41,740 nt of DNA, taken from Holophagaceae bacterium (GTDB taxonomy: Bacteria; Acidobacteriota; Holophagae; Holophagales; Holophagaceae). A program made the translations under genes and the position numbers. The notes under the pieces are model-generated. The model made no database searches, had not been told where the DNA came from, and worked only from the letters and a program-made list of their open reading frames with translations. Each line of letters starts with the position of its first letter. The stretch's first letter is position 1. The stretch lies in the NCBI GenBank assembly GCA_023257195.1, contig JALRCU010000033.1, forward strand, positions 1 to 41,740, read 5' to 3'. Below are positions 35,968 through 41,740 of this stretch, in pieces.

Positions 35968-37020
35968 CTATCGATGACCCTCGAGAACTCTAAAGCGTTC
36001 GCCTAAAAGGCCCGGAAGAGTTAACTGAAGAACATTATTGGTCTGCCTCATTTTTTGTTCACTTGGTAGTTCAGCCCAAACCGCTTCCCAGGTTTCTAGA
36101 AGCGCATGGCGTCGAATCCAGTGGGAAAGAGGTTGATGGGCCAGAGCATGAAAACCTTCATGCTCCCAGCAGGCCTGGAGTCTTGTGAAATCGACATCGG
36201 CTGTGAGATCGCATTGTCCGATCTCCTCCCACCACTTGCCGTCGACTTGATGTTGGCGATACCGACGAAGATCAGCGCCTTTGGCGAGTAGTCGATCTGC
36301 GGATTCACCATAATCAATGGCGATCATGATGCCTTGTGTGAGTTTTTGAGCGAGGAGATGAACTAAGGGCGCTAACCCCTCAGCCCAAATGCTCCCATCG
36401 CCTGCTTCGAGATCTTCAGCCTGCGACGCAAACCACTGGCCCGCTTCAGCCGCATCGGCGGGATGCCATTCTGAACCCTCCAAACTTAAGACTTCTTGAA
36501 GCCACTGGCTTCCATCCCAGCGCCAAGGTTGAGCCGGCAAGGCATCGAAGAGTTCATTAGAAAAAATTGCCCCAACAAAGGGTTGAATACTGTTTAAGTG
36601 ATCAGTGACGACTGCATGGCCACTTTGGATCCAGGGGGCCAGCACTTGTTTAGCCTCATTTTGAGCCGCAGGGCTATCATCACGGTGAAGATATGTGAAC
36701 GTCTTTAAAAATGATGGAGAGACATGACTCAAGATATCGCGTCCAAGCCATCCGCGACCTGCGCCGGGCTCTAAGACGGTATAAGACGAGGGCGATCCTA
36801 ATTGTTTCCAGTTATCTTCTAATCGAAGGGCTAAGGTTTGACCCAACAGGGGTCCGCAATCAAGCGCCGTATAGTAATCGCGACCTTCAAAGCCCCAACG
36901 ATTCTGGCTTTGTCGGTAATATCCTTCTTGAGGATGATACAGGGCGAGTTGCATCACTTCCGCCGCAGGGATCACGCCTTGCGAGAGTCGTTGATGAAGG
37001 ATCTCAGCCACCGTGGTCAT
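35968..37020 (-). CDS. MidA/NDUFAF7-type (DUF185) SAM-dependent methyltransferase
   Basis: The 350-residue protein has the family plan: YHPQEGYYRQ near residue 28, DYYTALDCGPLLGQTLA, the SAM motif VLEPGAGRGWLGRDIL, SNELFDALPAQPW, and IAIDYGESADRLLAKG. Mitochondrial NDUFAF7 methylates an arginine of complex I; bacterial members are less defined. It starts 17 bases after the ATPase stop and is followed by the amidohydrolases on the same strand, after a gap of 72 bases. Confidence 0.88.
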   Translation of the reverse strand: MTTVAEILHQRLSQGVIPAAEVMQLALYHPQEGYYRQSQNRWGFEGRDYYTALDCGPLLGQTLALRLEDNWKQLGSPSSYTVLEPGAGRGWLGRDILSHVSPSFLKTFTYLHRDDSPAAQNEAKQVLAPWIQSGHAVVTDHLNSIQPFVGAIFSNELFDALPAQPWRWDGSQWLQEVLSLEGSEWHPADAAEAGQWFASQAEDLEAGDGSIWAEGLAPLVHLLAQKLTQGIMIAIDYGESADRLLAKGADLRRYRQHQVDGKWWEEIGQCDLTADVDFTRLQACWEHEGFHALAHQPLSHWIRRHALLETWEAVWAELPSEQKMRQTNNVLQLTLPGLLGERFRVLEGHR

Positions 37021-37037
37021 GAACGTGATGGAGAAGA

Positions 37038-37943
37038 CTAGGTACTAGCGATGAGGGTAATTAAACTCTTGAGCGTAGGTTGGCACTCAACGCGTTGAGA
37101 TTGCTCAAGACGTCTCAGTAAACTTTCATCTCCTAATTTGATCAGCGGACTCTGCTCGCTCTGAAGAACGCTTCGAGGACCCTGCGTGGCGGTCAGTAAA
37201 GTAGGTTTTGATTCGGCATAGCGATAATCAAGCAGCTGAGCAAAAGCCCGAGCTAACCGAATATCATTATCGAGGCGATCAAAGTCATCAATCACTAAGA
37301 CCGCAGTGTCCATGAGGGGCTGCATGAGGGCTCGTTCACTTTGAAATTCGGTGTTTTTGAATGATCGAATATCGTAATAAACATCTTTGAGTTCTTGGCT
37401 AAAGGTTCGGATGGATATAAAAAGACCCGATTCACTCGTTCGAGCCACCCGTGCCTTGAGGGCTGATGCAGCGAGGGTGCTTCGACCGCTTTGAGGACCC
37501 CCCGAAATCCACCAAAAGTCTGAAATCGACTTGCCTTGTAAAGCCCATCCGGTCAGTTGGTCATAGCCACTAGGCTGTAATGCGTAGCGAATGTGTTTGG
37601 CAACGCCCAGTCCCTGATTGGAAGGTTGGTAACCACTTTTTTGCAGAATATGCTCGAGTTTCAAGTCGAGACCATTCTTAAGGGTGGCTCGGCTCATGGG
37701 ATTCATCAGAAGTTGATTGGCCAAATCTAATTGACTTAGCAAGGTTGCTTCAGGATGCTCGGTGATCCACCAAGACCAAAAATCATCGAGCGTAGACGAT
37801 TGATAACGAGGAGGAATACCTAAGTGAGTTTGGGCACCGACCCGTTGTTGATAACAGGAACATCGAATGGCTGGTTTTGTTGGATCCGCATCGATTAAGA
37901 TGCCGCGACCCCCGCATTTTGAACAAACAATCTTTTGGTTCAT
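37038..37943 (-). CDS. DnaC/DnaI-like ATPase with N-terminal zinc ribbon and altered Walker A
   Basis: The 301-residue protein opens with a Cys pair (CSKCGGRG) and CSC at residues 28-30, a probable zinc ribbon. The AAA+ core resembles helicase loaders: Walker A GGPQSGRST has Arg154 where Lys is expected, Walker B VLVIDDFDRL is intact (Asp219-Asp220), and a late Arg-rich LLRRLEQSQR may be sensor 2. Three in-frame ATGs (37958, 37949, 37943) are possible; none has a strong ribosome binding site. It follows hspR on the same strand. A helicase-loader role is inference; no replication gene is nearby. Confidence 0.75.
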   Translation of the reverse strand: MNQKIVCSKCGGRGILIDADPTKPAIRCSCYQQRVGAQTHLGIPPRYQSSTLDDFWSWWITEHPEATLLSQLDLANQLLMNPMSRATLKNGLDLKLEHILQKSGYQPSNQGLGVAKHIRYALQPSGYDQLTGWALQGKSISDFWWISGGPQSGRSTLAASALKARVARTSESGLFISIRTFSQELKDVYYDIRSFKNTEFQSERALMQPLMDTAVLVIDDFDRLDNDIRLARAFAQLLDYRYAESKPTLLTATQGPRSVLQSEQSPLIKLGDESLLRRLEQSQRVECQPTLKSLITLIAST

Positions 37944-37971
37944 CACCATGTATTCCATCCATTTCCATGGG

Positions 37972-37999
37972 CCCCTCGTGAGTCCATCCTCGTGAGGGG
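37972..37999. repeat. Paired 9-base direct repeat between hspR and the ATPase gene
   Basis: CCTCGTGAG occurs at 37974-37982 and again at 37988-37996, 14 bases apart. The outer bases CCCCTC and GAGGGG can also pair as a short stem. It sits just upstream of the ATPase start, so it could be an operator or a weak transcription barrier after hspR. Confidence 0.4.
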
Positions 38000-38060
38000 G
38001 GAGGGATCAAGAGTAGCAAAAGACACGCTAAAGTTTAAGCCGACAAAGGGGCGCAGCGCA

Positions 38061-38432
38061 CTATCGCATCGGTTTACGAAGTTCTCGAGAAACCGACTTG
38101 ACCAAGCCCGTGGGGGACACGGAAGGATCGAGACCGGCCGCCTGCAACTTTCGTGTGGCACGCTCTAATTCGCCCTGTATCTTGTGCATTTGTTCTCGTA
38201 GTTGCAGAATCACTTCAATACCCGCAAGGTTGACTCCCAGATCGCGTGTGAGATTGAGAATAAATTCCAAACGCTCCAAATCATCTTCACTATAAAGACG
38301 GGTCTTGCCTTCCGTACGGGAAGGTTTTAGTAAGCCTTCTTTTTCGTATAACCGAAGCGTTTGGGGATGAATCCCGTAGCGTCGCGATACGACCCCAATC
38401 ATGTAGGCGCCTTGTCGTCCATCTGTTCTCAT
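38061..38432 (-). CDS. hspR: HspR, MerR-family heat-shock repressor
   Basis: The 123-residue regulator has the MerR winged helix with HspR style: RRYGIHPQTLRLYEKEGLLKPSRTEGKTRLYSEDDLERL, then LTRDLGVNLAGIEVILQLREQM. The C-terminal coiled part ends in a basic tail. HspR represses dnaK operons and uses DnaK as co-repressor in actinobacteria. It is the third gene of dnaK-dnaJ-hspR, 18 bases after dnaJ, so autoregulation is expected. The canonical HAIR operator (CTTGAGT-N7-ACTCAAG) was not found upstream of dnaK; a related palindrome is (41581-41597). Confidence 0.93.
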   Translation of the reverse strand: MRTDGRQGAYMIGVVSRRYGIHPQTLRLYEKEGLLKPSRTEGKTRLYSEDDLERLEFILNLTRDLGVNLAGIEVILQLREQMHKIQGELERATRKLQAAGLDPSVSPTGLVKSVSRELRKPMR

Positions 38433-38450
38433 GATGAAACCTCAATGGTG

Positions 38451-39530
38451 TTATGCATAAAATTGATCTCGTTCATTTCGGGTGGATGCATCATTAAGTT
38501 CAGCGAGCTCTCTCAAAAGATCCTTGCTGCGCTCATCTTGAATTGTCGGGGTTACTACGTGAATCTCAGCAAAGAGATCCCCCCGCTGCTCACTTCGCAT
38601 GATGGGCATCCCCTGTCCCTTGACCCGTAATTTGGTTCCGGTTTGTATACCGGGAGGTATCTTGAGCGTGGTGACTCCTTCGGGAGTAGGAATTTCAATC
38701 TTAGCCCCCAGCGCAGCCTCGCTAAATGAAACGGGTAGGGAAACATACAAGTTGTTACCCTTGCGATCAAAACGAGGATCGGGATCAATGGAAATTTGTA
38801 AATAAAAATCCCCCGATCCTCCGCCTCGATGTCCCGCCTCCCCTTTTCCTGCCACCCGAAGTCGACTTCCTTCGTCGACCCCCGGCGGTATGGCGATGGT
38901 TAAAGTTTCTTGCTTGGGCCGTTTGCCTTGGCCCCGACAAACGGAGCAAGAGGGCGCGGTATACCCACGTCCCTCACAGGTGGAGCAGAGCTGCATCCCG
39001 CCAAAAAGAAAATTACGCGATTGAAAACGGCCTTGCCCTTTACATTGGACACAGGTCTTTTTTTGGGCAAGGGTGTCCCCCGTTCCTTGGCACGGTGCAC
39101 ACGATTCTGATCGTTGTACCCCGATGGTTAATTTGGTTCCACGAAAAGATTCCGCGAATCCCAAGCGAACACTATGAACGAGGTCAGAACCTCGTTCGGG
39201 ACCCGACCGCTGAATTTGGGTCCCAAACAGATTCCCTAAATCGATCCCGCCGCTAAAATCGAAACCAGAAAAGTTCCCCGATGAAAATCCTGGCGGCGTT
39301 ACCCCAGGACCCTGGGGATCTCCGTAGGTGTCATAGTTAGACCGCTTCGTTGGATCCGATAAATTCTCATACGCCTCAGAAATTTCTTTGAAGCGATCCT
39401 CAGACTGTTGACTGTTGGGATTGAGATCGGGATGATATTTTCGCGCGAGCTTCCGATAGGCTTTTTTAATATCCTCTTCGGTCGCTCCCTTCGGAACCCC
39501 CAGTGCTTTATAGTAATCACGTTTGGCCAT
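38451..39530 (-). CDS. dnaJ: DnaJ (Hsp40) co-chaperone
   Basis: The 359-residue protein is a full type I DnaJ. The J domain has HPD at residues 33-35; a Gly/Phe-rich linker follows ([15 protein letters not shown]); four zinc motifs are [27 protein letters not shown] and CSVCRGQGK; then the two C-terminal peptide-binding domains. The start chosen is [15 protein letters not shown] at 39530 with AAGGTG upstream; an in-frame ATG at 39551 would sit in the intergenic hairpin. No grpE lies between dnaK and dnaJ. Confidence 0.96.
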   Translation of the reverse strand: MAKRDYYKALGVPKGATEEDIKKAYRKLARKYHPDLNPNSQQSEDRFKEISEAYENLSDPTKRSNYDTYGDPQGPGVTPPGFSSGNFSGFDFSGGIDLGNLFGTQIQRSGPERGSDLVHSVRLGFAESFRGTKLTIGVQRSESCAPCQGTGDTLAQKKTCVQCKGQGRFQSRNFLFGGMQLCSTCEGRGYTAPSCSVCRGQGKRPKQETLTIAIPPGVDEGSRLRVAGKGEAGHRGGGSGDFYLQISIDPDPRFDRKGNNLYVSLPVSFSEAALGAKIEIPTPEGVTTLKIPPGIQTGTKLRVKGQGMPIMRSEQRGDLFAEIHVVTPTIQDERSKDLLRELAELNDASTRNERDQFYA

Positions 39531-39546
39531 GAGGCACCTTCGTGGA

Positions 39547-39592
39547 TTCAAGACACCGACCCGAGCTGAGTAGCCCCGGTCGGTGTCTTGAA
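39547..39592 (-). promoter_or_regulatory. Perfect 15-bp hairpin between dnaK and dnaJ
   Basis: TTCAAGACACCGACC (39547-39561) and GGTCGGTGTCTTGAA (39578-39592) pair perfectly around a 16-base loop. It begins four bases after the dnaK stop on the transcribed strand and ends 16 bases before dnaJ. No T-run follows, so a stabilising or partial-attenuation hairpin is more likely than a full terminator. It would favour dnaK over dnaJ output. Confidence 0.75.
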
Positions 39593-39596
39593 AGAC

Positions 39597-41489
39597 TTAG
39601 ACCACTTCCGCGTCAATCACGGTTTCGTCTTTAGGCTTTTCCGATTGACCCGACGTTCCGCTATTGGCCCCGGGATCACTCGAAGGCGGCGTGGATTTAT
39701 AAATCGACTCCGCTAATTTATGAGACTTAGTCGTGAGGGTTTCAAGCGCAGACTTAATCGCTTCCGCGTCTTGGCCTTCGAGGGCTTTCTTAGCGCCCAC
39801 CAAAGCTTCCTCCGCTTCTTTTTTATCCGCCTCAGGTAATTTATCCCCATTCTCTTTGATGAGTTTCTCCACCTGATAAACCATTTGATCAAGATGATTG
39901 CGACTCTCTAAGACGGCTTTGCGGGCTTCGTCTTCCGACTGATGCATTTCTGCATCTTTAATCTTGGCGTCAATCTCTTCCTTAGACAGACCCGTGGAGC
40001 CCGTCAACGTGATGCTGGCATCTTTGCCTGTGCCCTTATCTTTGGCCGTGACATGAACAATACCGTTGGCATCAATATCAAACGTGACTTCCACTTGAGG
40101 AATGCCGCGCGGTGCGGGTGCAATGCCCCCTAAGTGAAAACGCCCTAAAAGTTTGTTCGCCTCCACGAGGGGTCGTTCCCCTTGAAATACTTCGATATCC
40201 ACTCCGGGTTGGTTATCCACCGCCGTGGTGTAGACCTCCGAGCGCTTAGTGGGAATCGTGGTATTACGAGGAATAATGACACTCATCTGGCCACCGTTCG
40301 CATTGATGCCTAGAGAGAGCGGGGTTACATCGAGCAATAAAACCCCTTTTACATCCCCCGCTAACACCCCGGCTTGTACGGCTGCCCCGAGCGCGACGAC
40401 CTCATCTGGGTTCACGCTATGGTTGGGCTCTTTTCCAAAGATCTGTTTGACGAGCTCCTTCACTTTAGGAATACGAGTGGATCCTCCGACCATCACCACT
40501 TCTTGAATCTGATCCTTCGATAGGCCTGCATCCTTGAGTGCATTTTCACAGGGCTGTCGTAATTTATTAATGACCGATTCGATCATTAATTCAAACTTGG
40601 CGCGACTGAGGGTTTGAGTAATATGCTTAGGACCACTGGCATTCGCGGTGATAAAAGGAATGGAAATATCGGTTTGCGTCGTACTCGATAATTCAATCTT
40701 TGCTTTTTCCGCCGCTTCTTTCAATCGTTGCATGGCCTCTGCCTGAGGACGTAAATCAATCCCTTCAGATTTCTTAAATTCCTCGAGGAGCCATTCGATA
40801 ATGGCTTGATCGACATTGTCTCCCCCTAAGTGCGTGTCGCCATTGGTCGATTTAACTTCGACGACTCCGTCGCTCACTTCGAGAATGGAAATATCAAACG
40901 TTCCTCCTCCAAAATCGAAGACGGCAATGGTGCTCTCTTTTTTCTTATCTAATCCATAGGCCAAAGCAGCCGCGGTAGGTTCATTCACAATGCGCATGAC
41001 TTCCAGTCCGGCAATGGTGCCTGCATCCTTGGTTGCTTGACGCTGTGCATCATTGAAGTACGCAGGAACCGTGATGACGGCTTGAGTGACTTTTTGACCT
41101 AAGTACGCTTCAGCCGCTTCTTTCATTTTGGTTAAGATGACCGCTGAAATATCCTCCGGAGAGAGATCTTGACCATTAACGGCCACCGCACATCCCCCCT
41201 TGGTATTCTTTTTGATAGAATAAGGAACCAGCTTTTGTTCCTTCTCAGAGTCATTAAAAGGTAGACCCATAAACCTTTTGATGGAATAAATCGTGCTCTT
41301 CGGCTGAGCGACGGCTTGTCGCTTCGCAGATGCGCCCACTAAACGCTCTCCGGTCTTAGGGTTAAATCCCACGACGGACGGAGTCGTGTTGGACCCTTCC
41401 GGATTAGGGATGACTTTGGGCTGTCCGCCCTCCATGACCGCTACACAGCTGTTCGTGGTACCGAGGTCGATTCCGATGATTTTGCTCAT
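39597..41489 (-). CDS. dnaK: DnaK (Hsp70) chaperone
   Basis: The 630-residue Hsp70 is complete: [17 protein letters not shown] at the start, [12 protein letters not shown]-like [15 protein letters not shown] near 190, [16 protein letters not shown] near 335, and the substrate-binding domain from about 385 ([12 protein letters not shown]). The C-terminal lid ends [10 protein letters not shown], similar to the co-chaperone tail. AAGGAG lies eight bases before the ATG. It leads dnaK-dnaJ-hspR. Upstream lies an AT-rich gap with a palindrome about 92 bases before the start. Confidence 0.97.
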   Translation of the reverse strand: MSKIIGIDLGTTNSCVAVMEGGQPKVIPNPEGSNTTPSVVGFNPKTGERLVGASAKRQAVAQPKSTIYSIKRFMGLPFNDSEKEQKLVPYSIKKNTKGGCAVAVNGQDLSPEDISAVILTKMKEAAEAYLGQKVTQAVITVPAYFNDAQRQATKDAGTIAGLEVMRIVNEPTAAALAYGLDKKKESTIAVFDFGGGTFDISILEVSDGVVEVKSTNGDTHLGGDNVDQAIIEWLLEEFKKSEGIDLRPQAEAMQRLKEAAEKAKIELSSTTQTDISIPFITANASGPKHITQTLSRAKFELMIESVINKLRQPCENALKDAGLSKDQIQEVVMVGGSTRIPKVKELVKQIFGKEPNHSVNPDEVVALGAAVQAGVLAGDVKGVLLLDVTPLSLGINANGGQMSVIIPRNTTIPTKRSEVYTTAVDNQPGVDIEVFQGERPLVEANKLLGRFHLGGIAPAPRGIPQVEVTFDIDANGIVHVTAKDKGTGKDASITLTGSTGLSKEEIDAKIKDAEMHQSEDEARKAVLESRNHLDQMVYQVEKLIKENGDKLPEADKKEAEEALVGAKKALEGQDAEAIKSALETLTTKSHKLAESIYKSTPPSSDPGANSGTSGQSEKPKDETVIDAEVV

Positions 41490-41740
41490 AATTTTTCTCC
41501 TTGTCTGGGCACCTAAAAACTGCCCTATATTTCACGCTAGCCCTGATTTTTAAAGGCGTCAAACATATCTACATAAACATACTCAATAAATATGAGTTAA
41601 ATAAACAGTTAATGTAATGCAACCATAATAATAACGCGTGGTGTCATTTGAATCTAGTAAATAAAATGTCTTCTAAAGTATCGGATAGCTGCGATTATTC
41701 ATTTTTATTACAGAGTGCTATCTCTGCTCATCTTTGGCGG
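41490..41740. other. AT-rich region upstream of dnaK, no gene seen
   Basis: These 251 bases to the window end are AT-rich compared with the neighbouring genes and hold no reading frame or RNA gene I can support. They must contain the dnaK promoter. I could not assign -35 and -10 boxes with confidence; TTGACG at about 41557-41562 (minus strand) has no good -10 at normal spacing. Confidence 0.5.
41581..41597. promoter_or_regulatory. Palindrome ACTC-N9-GAGT upstream of dnaK, candidate heat-shock operator
   Basis: ACTCAATAAATATGAGT lies about 92 bases before the dnaK start. The ACTC-N9-GAGT core has the spacing of the CIRCE element core used by HrcA, but the outer halves do not match. Compared with the HspR HAIR site (TTGAGT-N7-ACTCAA) the half-sites are in the reverse order. 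Since hspR is in this operon, an HspR site is expected here; this is a candidate only. Confidence 0.35.

Noticed and set aside
5048-41600. Many further open frames of 60-180 codons antisense or out of frame to the listed genes
   Set aside because: They lie inside well-recognised genes, have skewed composition and show no family motifs or ribosome binding sites.
1-41740. CRISPR array, prophage, insertion sequence or toxin-antitoxin pair
   Set aside because: No regular repeats, transposase, integrase, structural phage gene or recognisable toxin pair was seen.

Overview
The window is a composite of two unrelated DNAs. Bases 1 to about 1480 are GC-rich and carry the alphaproteobacterial chromosome-partitioning neighbourhood mnmG (3' end) - rsmG - parA (5' end), with two parS sites inside rsmG; the style is that of a sphingomonad. 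At about 1471-1481 the sequence switches abruptly to moderate-GC DNA with different codon use. parA (+) and a lon gene on the minus strand both break at this same point, across a short G-rich stretch that fits either gene. I read this as an assembly or library chimera, so the first 1.5 kb should not be used to interpret the rest.

Bases 1481-41740 look like one coherent chromosomal segment of a Gram-negative bacterium. Signs of an outer membrane and periplasm are MsrPQ, a beta-barrel-like protein, an HtrA-type protease and a lytic transglycosylase. The split glycine decarboxylase, fused IcmF, dnaK-dnaJ-hspR order and tandem exported amidohydrolases fit Acidobacteriota, possibly near Holophagae; this is inference from gene style, not proof.

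Layout. 1471-4360 (-): msrP-msrQ-OsmC-nrdR-lon, periplasmic methionine sulfoxide repair and redox or stress genes. 4399-6532 (+): modABC, molybdate uptake, divergent from the molybdoenzyme MsrP. 6529-9431 (-): gcvPA-gcvPB. 9659-10090 (-): rpiB. 10159-14279 (+): a SNF2 ATPase coupled to a SWIM zinc-finger protein, then ridA. 14690-18072 (-): dinG, a lytic transglycosylase and an unknown protein. 18147 (+): an orphan BlaI-type repressor. 18593-21997 (-): icmF. 22143-24558: an HtrA-like protease facing a thioredoxin-like/outer-membrane protein pair. 24745-29237 (+): prmA-murI-uvrA. 29256-33343: an RNase D homologue, DUF393 protein, rsmE, TerC and ribF. 33374-41489 (-): dnaK-dnaJ-hspR followed by a zinc-ribbon ATPase, a MidA-type methyltransferase and two amidohydrolases, all on one strand.

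No IS element, prophage, CRISPR array, rRNA or tRNA was seen, and no gap between genes exceeds 300 bases. I found no convincing new multi-gene system. The items most worth a second look are the chimeric junction, the amidohydrolase pair in which one member has lost most metal ligands, the heat-shock-linked ATPase with a Lys-to-Arg Walker A, the SNF2-SWIM pair with an AT-hook-like motif, and two intercistronic hairpins on the dnaK strand that share the same arm sequence.
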